A stretch of DNA of 64,000 bases, taken from contig JAEYOK010000016.1 in assembly GCA_023411795.1 (NCBI GenBank), positions 1 to 64,000 on the forward strand, read 5' to 3'. Source of the stretch: Bacillota bacterium (GTDB lineage Bacteria > Bacillota > Clostridia > DSM-8532). The notes under the pieces are model-generated. The model ran no database searches. It was not told the DNA's origin and was given only the letters and a program-made list of their open reading frames with translations. A program made the translations under genes and the position numbers. The first letter of the stretch is position 1. Each line of letters starts with the position of its first letter. Positions 43,784 to 52,659 of the stretch are shown piece after piece.

Positions 43784-45213
43784 TCTTCAATTGGTAATGA
43801 GATTATGAATTCTGAACCATACCCTTCTTTACTATGGGCTACTATGGTTCCTTTATGTGCCTCTATAATCGATTTAGCGATAGTAAGACCTATTCCTGAG
43901 CCGCCTGTCAGCCTGTTACGTGACTTGTCGGCTCTATAAAACCTTTCAAAAATATAAGGCAGATCCTCTTCAGGAATCCCGTAGCCATTATCCTGAAGAA
44001 TGATGCGAGCGATATCCTTATCACCCTCTACACTTATCTTTACCGTACCTCCATTTGGGGTATATTTTTGTGCATTTGATAAGAGGTTCACCAAAACCTG
44101 ACTGATTTTGTCTTTATCAGCATATAATTCTTTACTTTCCCCGATTACTATAATCTCAATATTCTTATTCATATACTCCTTTTCAAAATTCTTAACTAAG
44201 CTTTTAATGAGCTCTGTTACATTAAAAGAGCTTTTTATAAGGTTAATATTGTCGCCCTCGTAACGGGAAAGTTTTTCTAAATCTCCTACCAGATTACTTA
44301 TTCTTACTATTTCATCATGACAGCTTATAAGCCTCTCTTTTTCAGGCTTCCAAATTCCATCAATCATAGCTTCCATATGGCTTTGCAAAGTGGCAAGAGG
44401 TGTTCTCAGCTCATGAGCTACATCACCGGTTAGCCTTTTTCTTAGGGCTTCCTGATTTTCAAGAGTCTCTGCAAGGTTGTTTATAGTTGTTGATAATTGC
44501 TTAAGCTCATAGGTGTTTGATTCATTAATGACTCTATCGGCGTAAAATCCTTTTTCGATTGATTGAGCGGATTTTATTGCCTTTGAGATAGGATTGCTTA
44601 ACCGTTTGGCCATGATTTGTCCCAGTATCAGAGCTAATACTACTGAGAAAACACCCGCTCCCAATAGCAACGTATTCAATGTATTGATAAAGGATATATC
44701 ATGGTCACTTAAATAGTAAGGCCCATAGGACCCTATCTCAACAACCCCCACCTTCTTAAAACTACTAAAAATATTATAGGGTATTTCAGTATAAGAACCC
44801 TTTACACGAGGGTAACGCTCGCTAACATTATGAGCCATCTGCTCTATAATTCTCTGACACATGCCATTGTTATGCGCATTGGCATCCCAGATTACCTCTC
44901 CTGATGAATCCTTTACCCGCATGATAAGACCGTTTTCTAGGGCACTTATGCCGATGGTCTCAATCATGCCATAGTTCCATTCACCACTATCACCATACTG
45001 TGCCGAGATCTGTGTAATAATCTCTTTGTTCTTTTGATCCTGATTTTGTTTGACATATTCTCTGAAATGTTTATCCGAAAAGAAATTCATAAGTATACTA
45101 ATTAACAGTACACTTAAAACGATTATCATAACATAAGAAAGCGTTAGCTTTGATTTTAGACTATACATAATGCCGGATATCCTTCCAGTATTAGTTTGGG
45201 TTTTATTTCTCAC
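43780..45213 (-). CDS. Sensor histidine kinase of the copper-region two-component system
   Basis: A 477-aa membrane kinase. TM1 at about 25-45, an extracytoplasmic loop of about 115 residues with His/Asp/Cys residues, TM2 at about 163-185, HAMP, phospho-acceptor His in DVAHELRTPLATLQSH, N box QVLVNLLSNAQKYTP, G1 DNGYGIPEED and G2 GGSGIGLTIAKS. A GTG at 45213 overlaps the regulator stop; an ATG at 45168 (MYSLKSKLTLSYV) is an alternative. Ligand unknown; placement suggests copper or envelope stress. Confidence 0.9.
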   Translation of the reverse strand: MRNKTQTNTGRISGIMYSLKSKLTLSYVMIIVLSVLLISILMNFFSDKHFREYVKQNQDQKNKEIITQISAQYGDSGEWNYGMIETIGISALENGLIMRVKDSSGEVIWDANAHNNGMCQRIIEQMAHNVSERYPRVKGSYTEIPYNIFSSFKKVGVVEIGSYGPYYLSDHDISFINTLNTLLLGAGVFSVVLALILGQIMAKRLSNPISKAIKSAQSIEKGFYADRVINESNTYELKQLSTTINNLAETLENQEALRKRLTGDVAHELRTPLATLQSHMEAMIDGIWKPEKERLISCHDEIVRISNLVGDLEKLSRYEGDNINLIKSSFNVTELIKSLVKNFEKEYMNKNIEIIVIGESKELYADKDKISQVLVNLLSNAQKYTPNGGTVKISVEGDKDIARIILQDNGYGIPEEDLPYIFERFYRADKSRNRLTGGSGIGLTIAKSIIEAHKGTIVAHSKEGYGSEFIISLPIED

Positions 45214-45904
45214 AATTGAATCTATATCCTATTCCATGTATGGTCAATATATATTGAGGCAATTTCGGATCTGTCTCGATTTTCTGCCTTAGATTCTTTA
45301 TATGGGTGTCTACAGTGCGGTCAAATCCGTTAAAATCTTCTCCCAGAGACATGTTTATAAGTTCTTCCCTTGTGAATGTTTTTTGCGGATACTTAACCAT
45401 TGATAATAATATTCTGTACTCATTGGGTGTAAGATTTATAGTACGGCCTTGCTTTTTAACTTCATGCTTCAAATTATCTATTACTAAATCATTGTTATCA
45501 TATGCCATAATATCCATAGCCGGTGGCAGATTATCCGAAACTCTTCTTAATATTGCTGCGACTCTTGCCACCAACTGCTTGGGGCTAAAAGGTTTTGTAA
45601 TATAGTCGTCGGCACCGAGATCAAGCCCTTTCAATATATTTTCCTCTTCAACTTTTGCCGTTAGCATAATTATCGGAACCTTTGATTCCCTGCGTATAGC
45701 CTTACAAATATCTTCACCGCTAAGATCGGGCAACATTAGATCCAGAATTATCAAGTCAGGTGCGACTTCTTGAAACAACGTAAGAGCAGTCCTTCCATCA
45801 TAAGCAGAATAAGCTTCATAGCCACTATGCTCCAGGTAGGATTGCACTACTTCCACTATTTTGGGTTCATCATCAACAATGAGTATTTTTCTCTTCCGGC
45901 TCAT
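45203..45904 (-). CDS. OmpR-family response regulator
   Basis: A 233-aa regulator: receiver with DDE near residues 11-13, phospho-acceptor Asp55 in LIILDLMLPD, Thr in PIIMLTAKVEE and Lys in DDYITKPFSP, then a winged helix (about 135-230) ending VDTHIKNLRQKIETDPKLPQ. It overlaps the kinase by 11 bases. The tandem repeat at 47943-47960, upstream of the DUF2318 gene of the same operon, has the spacing typical of its family's sites. Confidence 0.94.
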   Translation of the reverse strand: MSRKRKILIVDDEPKIVEVVQSYLEHSGYEAYSAYDGRTALTLFQEVAPDLIILDLMLPDLSGEDICKAIRRESKVPIIMLTAKVEEENILKGLDLGADDYITKPFSPKQLVARVAAILRRVSDNLPPAMDIMAYDNNDLVIDNLKHEVKKQGRTINLTPNEYRILLSMVKYPQKTFTREELINMSLGEDFNGFDRTVDTHIKNLRQKIETDPKLPQYILTIHGIGYRFNCEK

Positions 45905-45947
45905 CCGTTTCTTGCCTTCTTCTTACTAGTATTTAACTGACAGCAAT

Positions 45948-47351
45948 CTAGTTTTGAATGTCCTCATCAGTTACCTTGCTTATATCCTCAACAACCTTTA
46001 TTCTACTACTTATCATACCCATCCAACAGGTATAAATAATATCCCCCTCTTTTTCCGGTGTGAATTCAATCAAATTATCACCAATCTTAAGCTTCTCCTG
46101 TTTGTCATACTGTGGAATAGTAATAGGGTTATTACATCCATTTAAAACACCCTTTTCCACTTTGATTGTCCATTTTACCGGTATGCCCGTCTGAACAATA
46201 ATGGGTGTATATGCTCCCGGTTCTAGCCCTGTTGACACATATTGAATGCCATCTTGTATTTTTGCAACACTGCTGTCACCCACTTGGGCAGATGGAGGGA
46301 TAATTCCCAAACCAGACAAATTCAACCCTCTGTTCAGCATAAAAAAGCCAAGGACTATGACCAAAGCTGCACTAACCTTCATCATTTTATGAGTAAACTT
46401 TCCGCTTATCATCGAGCTTATAGCTCCAAAGCCAAACATTAGTGGAACTGTTCCCATACTAAACAGGAACATTGATAATGCACCGGCTCCAAAGCTTCCC
46501 GTCCCAAGCGCATAAATCTGCATTGCCTGAAGAGGACCGCAAGGCATAAGTCCATTCAATATACCAACTATAAAAGGTCCTTTTTTACTTGTATTAGCAT
46601 GCAATTTTCTACCTAGAAGCTTAGGTAACCTTGGGTTGAGCTTTCTAAGCCACAAAAATATATTGAGCATATTAAGACCCATAACAACCATGAAAACACC
46701 GGAAAGAAGCGCTGCAATTCCCTTTGCAGTTCCTGTAAAACTTACTAAGGAGCCCAATGCACCGACCACACCACCTATAACAGTGTAGGAAACAACACGC
46801 CCCATGTTATACAAAATACTGGGCTTAAGCTTAGCAAGCTTGGAAGCATCGTCCTCAATTTTGTGTTGCATGCAAACAGAAAGATTAATTCCTCCACACA
46901 TGGCAACACAATGAAGAGAAGTTAATAGTCCCACCACAAACAATAATCCCAAGCCCATTGATTGATTAATTTCAGGTATAAAGTTGAAACCAATTATATT
47001 TTTAATAATCAGGTAAAGTGATAGAATAATAATTCCGATACCGATTAACTGAACCACGTTGGTCTTGCTATTTGTGTCCACCGGTTCAGAATTATAGTCT
47101 CCGTGTTCTGTCCCCTCTTTAGTTAAATTATTACTGATTACTTTATAGTCGAGTTTCTCTATGGCTTCAGCAATTTTTCCCTGTGAAACTACAGAGGTAT
47201 CAAAAACTATCTCAGCGGTGCCGTTAGTATAGCTGGCGCTTGATTCTATAATTCCTTCCAGTTTACGAATGGCATTCTCAATCCTTGTTTCACATCCGGT
47301 ACAGGTCATCCCATCAATATTCAAGATTATTTGTCCGTACTCCTGACTCAT
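45948..47351 (-). CDS. HMA + UreH/SafE-like membrane + cupredoxin-like fusion protein
   Basis: A 467-aa protein of copper handling type. Residues 1-70 form an HMA domain with MTCTGCE; a linker and one helix (about 95-115) precede a UreH/TauE-SafE-like membrane region (about 130-345) with CVAMCGGINLSVC, NGLMPCGPLQAMQIYALGTG and several further helices. The C-terminus (about 365-455) resembles a cupredoxin (GAYTPIIVQTGIPVKW, then VLNGCNNPITIP and IIYTCWMGMI with Cys and Met ligands). It is 43 bases before the regulator gene and 18 bases after the DUF2318 gene. Probably moves or coordinates Cu across the membrane; a DsbD-type electron role is an alternative. Confidence 0.82.
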   Translation of the reverse strand: MSQEYGQIILNIDGMTCTGCETRIENAIRKLEGIIESSASYTNGTAEIVFDTSVVSQGKIAEAIEKLDYKVISNNLTKEGTEHGDYNSEPVDTNSKTNVVQLIGIGIIILSLYLIIKNIIGFNFIPEINQSMGLGLLFVVGLLTSLHCVAMCGGINLSVCMQHKIEDDASKLAKLKPSILYNMGRVVSYTVIGGVVGALGSLVSFTGTAKGIAALLSGVFMVVMGLNMLNIFLWLRKLNPRLPKLLGRKLHANTSKKGPFIVGILNGLMPCGPLQAMQIYALGTGSFGAGALSMFLFSMGTVPLMFGFGAISSMISGKFTHKMMKVSAALVIVLGFFMLNRGLNLSGLGIIPPSAQVGDSSVAKIQDGIQYVSTGLEPGAYTPIIVQTGIPVKWTIKVEKGVLNGCNNPITIPQYDKQEKLKIGDNLIEFTPEKEGDIIYTCWMGMISSRIKVVEDISKVTDEDIQN

Positions 47352-47369
47352 ACCACACCTCGGCCAATA

Positions 47370-47894
47370 TTATAAGCTCTTCCAGTTTTCCGTGAATAAA
47401 TCTTTGTTCTGTTCGATAAACTCGTTTGTAATGGTGATAGTATCATCTGCGTCTATTTTGTCATCATCGGTTATAGGAATTGGATTACATCCGCCTCTTT
47501 GAACTTCAATCATGTCCATACTAAATCGGTTCCCGCAATTCTGGCAGACTACAAAATCTCCTTCTTGTTTGTAATATGCTCTTGGTGAGCCATTGCAAAT
47601 CTGACATGTGTTAAATGCTGTTCTTATTGTTCCATCGCTTGCTCTTACAGCCATTATCTCCATATTAACTTTTCCGGCCTTCACAGGATAAAACTTAACG
47701 GTTTGCGTTATTTCACTTTTTGTAATAGAAACATCGTTTAACTCTGCCACAGCTTCATTCGAACCTTTGTTTTTCCCAATCATCGTTATTATCGCCACAA
47801 CTAAAAGAAATGCCGCCACTACACCAATTATGGTGTTACTATTAAAAAGAATTGATTTACCACCTTTGTTTGATGTCTTGTTTTTGCTGCTCAT
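47370..47894 (-). CDS. DUF2318-type membrane-anchored metal-binding protein
   Basis: A 174-aa protein: short basic start, one transmembrane helix (about 17-38), then an extracytoplasmic domain with two CxxC pairs (FNTCQICNGSPRAYY and FVVCQNCGNRFSMDMIE) and a further Cys in RGGCNPIPI. The Cys-rich part fits DUF2318. GGAGG seven bases ahead of the ATG at 47894 decides the start over codons further upstream. First gene of the DUF2318-UreH-regulator-kinase unit. Likely binds Cu or an Fe-S/heme-like centre outside the membrane; function not established. Confidence 0.82.
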   Translation of the reverse strand: MSSKNKTSNKGGKSILFNSNTIIGVVAAFLLVVAIITMIGKNKGSNEAVAELNDVSITKSEITQTVKFYPVKAGKVNMEIMAVRASDGTIRTAFNTCQICNGSPRAYYKQEGDFVVCQNCGNRFSMDMIEVQRGGCNPIPITDDDKIDADDTITITNEFIEQNKDLFTENWKSL

Positions 47895-47942
47895 TTTCAT
47901 CCTCCATAACAGTATTTCTTTCGTATACATTATCAAATACAT

Positions 47943-47960
47943 ATGAAGATTTTATGAAGA
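47943..47960 (-). promoter_or_regulatory. Candidate tandem site for the OmpR-type regulator
   Basis: On the minus strand TCTTCAT-AAAA-TCTTCAT (47954-47960 and 47943-47949) is an exact 7-bp direct repeat with 11-bp periodicity, 49 bases ahead of the DUF2318 ATG. OmpR-family regulators typically bind such head-to-tail half-sites, so autoregulation is plausible. Confidence 0.5.
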
Positions 47961-47963
47961 TGC

Positions 47964-47991
47964 AAAAATGGGCGGCAAGCGCCGCCCATTT
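47964..47991 (-). terminator. Intrinsic terminator of the csoR-copA-copZ unit
   Basis: AAATGGGCGGC (47966-47976) pairs with GCCGCCCATTT (47981-47991), 11 bp with a 4-base loop; on the minus strand the stem runs into TTTTT then GC. It separates the copper-export genes from the DUF2318 unit. Confidence 0.85.
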
Positions 47992-47998
47992 AAGATTA

Positions 47999-48050
47999 GA
48001 GCGTAATACTAGTAGTGCAGCACTAAGGGTTGGATGCATTTACTACGCTC
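47999..48050. repeat. Imperfect palindrome next to the copZ end
   Basis: GAGCGTA (47999-48005) pairs with TACGCTC (48044-48050), with further near matches outward, and the interior holds TAGTGC-A-GCACTA (48013-48025). Directly adjoins the terminator stem. May be a remnant of a small palindromic repeat family. Confidence 0.45.
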
Positions 48051-48074
48051 AAAATGACATATTGTAGTCGACTA

Positions 48075-48118
48075 AAATGAGTAAAAGTCACCGTCCCCAT
48101 TACTCACATTACTCATTT
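48075..48118. repeat. Palindromic repeat with GGGGACGGT core (degenerate REP-like element)
   Basis: AAATGAGTAA (48075-48084) pairs with TTACTCATTT (48109-48118), and a second TTACTCA lies at 48100-48106. The interior reads ACCGTCCCC (48090-48098), identical to nine bases in the perfect palindrome at 57654-57714. The right arm runs into the copZ stop codon. Confidence 0.6.
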
Positions 48119-48326
48119 AACTGATGGAGGTTACCTCGTAGCCGGCTTCATCTATAGAGGCTTTTATTTTTTCGTTGTCAACATCATGGTTGAGCTCTAT
48201 TTCAGCATACTTGCTCTCAAGGCTGACTTTGACGGACTTAATTCCATCTAGTTCCTCCAACGCTTCCTTAACATGCTTAACACAATGCTGACAGGACATG
48301 CCTTCAATTGTAATCTTCTTTGTCAT
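48117..48326 (-). CDS. copZ: Copper chaperone CopZ
   Basis: A 69-aa HMA-domain protein (MTKKITIEGMSCQHCVKHV) with the Cu(I)-binding CxxC pair, second half GIKSVKVSLESKYAEIELNH and final ...IKASIDEAGYEVTSIS. It carries Cu(I) to the CopA ATPase. It lies 28 bases after copA on the same strand. The stop codon overlaps the repeat at 48075-48118. Confidence 0.95.
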   Translation of the reverse strand: MTKKITIEGMSCQHCVKHVKEALEELDGIKSVKVSLESKYAEIELNHDVDNEKIKASIDEAGYEVTSIS

Positions 48327-48354
48327 AAAAATTCATTCCTTTCTATTTGTGATA

Positions 48355-50811
48355 TTATTGGATCGGTTTAAATCTCTTAAGTCTCAAAGCATTTAATAAA
48401 ACCGATACCGAGCTAAAAGCCATAGCTCCGGCTGCTATCATAGGATTTAATAATGGTCCTCCCATAAAATATAGTAACCCTGCAGCTATCGGAATACCAG
48501 CTGAATTATACGCAAATGCCCAAAACAAATTCTGCTTGATATTTCTAATAGTACGCTTGCTAAGTTGGATGGCTGTGGGCACATCCATGAGATCACTGCG
48601 CATCAGTACTATATCCGCCGATTCCATTGCCACATCGGTTCCTGAGCCGATAGCTATACCTATATCAGCCTGAGCCAGTGCCGGAGCATCATTTATTCCG
48701 TCTCCGACCATTGCTACCTTTTTCCCTTCACCCTGCAGTTTTTTAATTTCGTTCGCCTTATCCTGGGGCAGGACCTCAGCCAGCACTCTGTCTATACCCA
48801 CTTGACGTGCAATGGCTTGGGCTGTTCTCTTGTTGTCGCCGGTAATCATTGCGACTTCTATACCCATGCTGTGTAAGACCTCAATAGCTCTTTTGCTGCT
48901 TGATTTCATTACGTCAGCTACAGCTATTATACCTGCAAGGCGGTCATCAATAGTTATATACATAGGTGTTTTTCCTTCTTCGGCAAGCTTATCTGACTCT
49001 TTTTTCAATGATATTTCTATCTTCCTGTCGTCCATAAGTTTTTTATTCCCTAAAAGCATCTTCCTGCCTTGAATTGTCACCTCAATGCCTTGACCGGGTA
49101 TTGCTTCAAAGCTGTCAATATTCATGAACTCTACATTATTTTGTTTTGCCTCATTAACGATAGCCTCTCCCAAGGGGTGCTCAGAACCTTTTTCTGCTGA
49201 GGCCGACAGCTGTAATAGCTCGGATTCATTTACCAATCCTGTTGTGACTATATCGGTTACTATAGGATTGCCTTCGGTTATAGTTCCGGTTTTGTCAAAA
49301 ACAATGGTTTTTATTTTGTGGGTTGTTTCCAGAGCCTCACCACCTTTAATCAATACCCCATATTCGGCTCCTTTTCCCGTTCCTACCATGATAGCGGTAG
49401 GGGTAGCCAGCCCTAAAGCACATGGGCATGCTATAACAAGTACCGAAATAAATATCGTCAAAGAGAATATAACCGACTCTCCCGATATAAACCAGGCCAA
49501 TCCTGCGATAACCGCAATAGCCATTACTATTGGCACAAAGTAGCTTGCTATTATATCAGCCATCTTGGCAATAGGCGCTTTAGATCCCTGTGCATCCTCA
49601 ACAAGCTTAATTATTTGAGCAAGAGTTGTGTCTTTTCCAACCTTTGTAGCTTTAAATCTTATGGTTCCGTTCTTATTAATACTTGCACCTATTACCTTAT
49701 CACCCGGATTTTTCTCCACAGGAATACTTTCGCCGGTAAGCATCGATTCATCAACTGAGGTTCTGCCTTCAATTACAGCTCCGTCCACAGGTATTTTTTC
49801 ACCTGGCTTTACAAGGATAATATCCCCTTCTTCAACCTCTTCAATAGGAATAACAAGCTCTTTTCCATCATGAATAACAATGGCTGTTTTAGGAGCTAAG
49901 CCCATTAATTTTTTTATAGCTTCAGATGTCTTGCCTTTCGTCACAGATTCCAGATACTTACCCAAAAGAATTAAGGAAATAATTACTCCCGCTGTTTCAA
50001 AATACAGGTCATTTGAGTATTCGTTATTACCGTTAATTATTTGTACTATAGCGTAAATTCCATATAAAAATGCGGCACTTGTGCCCACTGCAATTAATGA
50101 ATCCATATTTGGTTCACGTTTAACAAGTCTGCTAAAGCCAATAGTATAGAATCTGTATCCTGCAATTATGGGTGGTATTACCAGCGCCAGTTGAACAAGA
50201 CCAAAATTCAAAGGATGCATATGGGGTGTTATTATTTCCGGTATGGGCAGACCCATCATATGGCCCATTGCGATATATAAAAGGGGGATTGTAAATATCG
50301 TTGAGATAATAAATTTAATCCAAAGTGTTTTTACTTCTTTTTCTCTGCGTTCTCTTTCATAATCTACCTGTTGGCCGGTTTCAATTTCAAGGGTCTGATA
50401 ACCGGCTTTAGTAACAGCGTCCTTGATTTGTGATATTCTGAGTTTTGATGAATCATATACGACTTTTGCTTTTTCTGTTGCAAGATTTACACTTACTTCG
50501 TTTATCCCTTCAAGCTTTCCTATGGCGCGTTCAACAGCTTTTACGCAGGATGCGCAAGTCATCCCGGATATAGGTAATGAAATTTCTCTTGTATTCTCTG
50601 ATACCTTCTGTATACCATACCCGGCCTTGATTACAGCTTCCTCTATTTTTTCTATGTCTGTTTTATCACTATCAAATTCAACAGTGAGCTTCTCAGTTGC
50701 TATATTAACATTTGCAGAGCTTACGCCCTCAACCTTATTCACATGCCTTTCAACTGCTTTTGCACAGGAAGCACATGTCATTCCGGTAATACCAACAACT
50801 TCTTTTGTCAT
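48355..50811 (-). CDS. copA: Copper-exporting P1B-type ATPase CopA
   Basis: An 818-aa Cu(I) pump. Two N-terminal HMA domains (CxxC in GITGMTCASC at about residues 13-16 and in SGMTCASC at about 80-85), then eight membrane helices, TGESIPVEKNPGDKV (actuator), the metal-site motif CPC in ACPCALGLATPTAIM (about residue 463), the phosphorylation motif DKTGT (about 505) and GDGINDAPALAQADIGIAIG. GGGGTGG ahead of the ATG at 50811 supports this start over an in-frame codon at 50844. It follows csoR. Confidence 0.96.
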   Translation of the reverse strand: MTKEVVGITGMTCASCAKAVERHVNKVEGVSSANVNIATEKLTVEFDSDKTDIEKIEEAVIKAGYGIQKVSENTREISLPISGMTCASCVKAVERAIGKLEGINEVSVNLATEKAKVVYDSSKLRISQIKDAVTKAGYQTLEIETGQQVDYERERREKEVKTLWIKFIISTIFTIPLLYIAMGHMMGLPIPEIITPHMHPLNFGLVQLALVIPPIIAGYRFYTIGFSRLVKREPNMDSLIAVGTSAAFLYGIYAIVQIINGNNEYSNDLYFETAGVIISLILLGKYLESVTKGKTSEAIKKLMGLAPKTAIVIHDGKELVIPIEEVEEGDIILVKPGEKIPVDGAVIEGRTSVDESMLTGESIPVEKNPGDKVIGASINKNGTIRFKATKVGKDTTLAQIIKLVEDAQGSKAPIAKMADIIASYFVPIVMAIAVIAGLAWFISGESVIFSLTIFISVLVIACPCALGLATPTAIMVGTGKGAEYGVLIKGGEALETTHKIKTIVFDKTGTITEGNPIVTDIVTTGLVNESELLQLSASAEKGSEHPLGEAIVNEAKQNNVEFMNIDSFEAIPGQGIEVTIQGRKMLLGNKKLMDDRKIEISLKKESDKLAEEGKTPMYITIDDRLAGIIAVADVMKSSSKRAIEVLHSMGIEVAMITGDNKRTAQAIARQVGIDRVLAEVLPQDKANEIKKLQGEGKKVAMVGDGINDAPALAQADIGIAIGSGTDVAMESADIVLMRSDLMDVPTAIQLSKRTIRNIKQNLFWAFAYNSAGIPIAAGLLYFMGGPLLNPMIAAGAMAFSSVSVLLNALRLKRFKPIQ

Positions 50812-50833
50812 AAAACCACCCCTATGCCAAAAA

Positions 50834-51106
50834 TTATTTCGCATATTTATCTATTAATTCAATAATCTCATCTACCTTTTGATTCCCAGCCACTTCACCT
50901 TCGGTAAATGCCTGCTTGACACAATGCTTTATATGCTGGTCGATAATTTGGAGGTTGGCTTTTTTTAGCAAAGCCTGAACAGATAGAATCTGTTTTGAGA
51001 TATCAACACAGTACCTACCTTCCTCAATCATTCTGATTATTCCGTCTATTTGGCCTTTCGATGTCTTTAAGAGATTTAGAACCTGGGTCCTGTCCTCGCT
51101 TTTCAA
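50834..51106 (-). CDS. csoR: Copper-sensing repressor CsoR
   Basis: A 90-aa all-helical repressor. The Cu(I) triad is intact: Cys33 (RYCVDI), His58 and Cys62 (DQHIKHCVK). Apo-CsoR binds the operator; Cu(I) releases it. The start is a TTG at 51106, since GGAGG (in ATGGAGGTAATTATC) lies eight bases ahead; an ATG at 51121 would place the RBS inside the gene. It opens the csoR-copA-copZ unit. Confidence 0.93.
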   Translation of the reverse strand: MKSEDRTQVLNLLKTSKGQIDGIIRMIEEGRYCVDISKQILSVQALLKKANLQIIDQHIKHCVKQAFTEGEVAGNQKVDEIIELIDKYAK

Positions 51107-51131
51107 GATAATTACCTCCATCGGAGCTCAT

Positions 51132-51158
51132 TACCCCCTCCCCCTATGGGTGGGGTGT
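51132..51158. promoter_or_regulatory. CsoR operator
   Basis: A G/C-rich pseudo-palindrome in otherwise A/T-rich DNA: TACCCCCTCCCCC, then TATGGGTGGGGTGTG. It matches the arrangement of known CsoR boxes (CCC-N-CCCC then GGGG-N-GGG type). It starts right at the predicted transcription start of csoR, so bound CsoR would block initiation. Confidence 0.85.
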
Positions 51159-51164
51159 GACTTA

Positions 51165-51192
51165 ATTATATTCTCTCTCAATATTTTGTCAA
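51165..51192 (-). promoter_or_regulatory. Promoter of csoR-copA-copZ
   Basis: Minus strand TTGACA (51187-51192), 16-base spacer, TATAAT (51165-51170): both boxes match consensus fully. The CsoR operator lies immediately downstream. Confidence 0.88.
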
Positions 51193-51290
51193 GCTAATAA
51201 TTGATTTTCTCTAATTGGATATAAATATTGGATAATACTGCCATGCTTACATTAGAGATTCATACTTAATCGTCAAAATAATATCAATTA

Positions 51291-51318
51291 TTGTATACAA
51301 TATACAGTATGCTATACT
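51291..51318 (+). promoter_or_regulatory. Probable promoter of the SLC13/ArsB-like carrier gene
   Basis: TTGTAT (51291-51296), 16-base spacer, TATACT (51313-51318), 42 bases ahead of the ATG. The spacer itself is palindromic around GTATACAATATACAGTATGC, so a regulator could sit there. Confidence 0.5.
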
Positions 51319-51360
51319 ATAAAATAAATTATCTAAAAAACACTTTTAAAGGAGCAGATT

Positions 51361-52659
51361 ATGATTACTACAGCACTGGTCATCTTTATTATTACTTATG
51401 TATTATTACTTGCATTGCCTAAATTTAGATCTTTTATCGCCCTGGCATCAGCAGTAGTATTTGTTGTTACCGGAATTCTACCCATTGATATGGTTTTATC
51501 ATCGGTTGACTGGAATGTTATCCTTATGATAGCCGGCACAATGGGGGTCGTTTACTTCTTTATCGAATCCAGGATGCCTGCCCGACTGGCTGATATTATC
51601 ATTGAAAAAGTTCCTGATGTTAAATGGGCTATCATTGCTCTATCGCTTTTCGCAGGTATTATTTCTGCTTTCATAGACAATGTGGCAACAGTATTAATGG
51701 TTGCGCCGGTAGCAATGACAATTGCCAAAAAGCTTAAAATGTCTCCTGTAAAAAGTATTATTGCAATAGCCATATCATCAAACCTTCAAGGAGCCGCCAC
51801 ATTGGTAGGTGATACTACCTCCATACTTCTTGGCGGTTATGCCAATATGGACTTTCTGGATTTCTTCTTCTTTAGAGGCAGAATCGGTATATTCTGGGTA
51901 GTTCAAGTAAGTGCCATTGTTGCTTCTTTAGTTTTACTTTATGTATTTAGGAAAGACTCACAACCAATTCATGACGAAGGACGTACTGAGGTTACCGATT
52001 ACTTTCCTTCATTCCTTCTACTGGGAACAATTCTGCTTTTAATTATCGCTTCATTTGTACCAGGAACTATTAAAGTCGGTTCTTTAGTATTTAATAAACC
52101 TGAAGCAATTAACGGAATTATATGCATAGGATTATTTATTATTGGCTTAATCAGAGAATTAATATTGAGGAAGGATTTTGGTGTAATAAAAAATGCACTT
52201 AAGGAAATTGATTATTTCACACTCTTGCTTCTGGCCGGTCTGTTTATAGTCATCGCAGGTATAACCGAAGCAGGTGTGGTGGCTGAAATCAGTAAAATAT
52301 TTATTGCGATCGCAAAGGATAATTTATTTGTAATATACTCCCTTATAGTATGGGCTTCGGTTATTTTCTCAGCTTTTATTGATAATATCCCCTATATTGC
52401 AACAATGTTGCCTGTTGTTGAGGGAATCGGTGCTATTTTAGGCATTGATCCGACAATCCTCTATTTCGGGTTATTATCGGGAGCCACATTGGGAGGAAAC
52501 CTTACGCCTATAGGTGCTTCGGCCAATATAACAGCTCTTGGAATTCTTCGCAAAGACGGTTATGAGGTAAGCTCAAAGGAATTCATGAAAATCAGCGTAC
52601 CCTTTACCCTATCAGCCGTGATCACAGGCTATGTCTTAATTTGGTTTATCTGGAGATAG
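51361..52659 (+). CDS. SLC13/ArsB/NhaD-superfamily ion transporter
   Basis: A 432-aa integral membrane protein with about 11-12 helices in two related halves. Motifs: AFIDNVATVLMVAPVAMTIA and SNLQGAATLVGDTTSILLGG in the first half, FSAFIDNIPYIATMLPVVEG and SGATLGGNLTPIGASANITA in the second; the paired DN and NL(Q/T) motifs are typical of the IT superfamily. Substrate could be an anion, Na+/H+ or arsenite; no ars genes adjacent. GGAGC lies ahead of the ATG; divergent from csoR. Confidence 0.88.
   Translation: MITTALVIFIITYVLLLALPKFRSFIALASAVVFVVTGILPIDMVLSSVDWNVILMIAGTMGVVYFFIESRMPARLADIIIEKVPDVKWAIIALSLFAGIISAFIDNVATVLMVAPVAMTIAKKLKMSPVKSIIAIAISSNLQGAATLVGDTTSILLGGYANMDFLDFFFFRGRIGIFWVVQVSAIVASLVLLYVFRKDSQPIHDEGRTEVTDYFPSFLLLGTILLLIIASFVPGTIKVGSLVFNKPEAINGIICIGLFIIGLIRELILRKDFGVIKNALKEIDYFTLLLLAGLFIVIAGITEAGVVAEISKIFIAIAKDNLFVIYSLIVWASVIFSAFIDNIPYIATMLPVVEGIGAILGIDPTILYFGLLSGATLGGNLTPIGASANITALGILRKDGYEVSSKEFMKISVPFTLSAVITGYVLIWFIWR

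Noticed and set aside
49124..50857. Several open frames on the plus strand opposite copA
   Set aside because: Hydrophobic composition simply mirrors the membrane helices and HMA domains of copA; no RBS or family motif.
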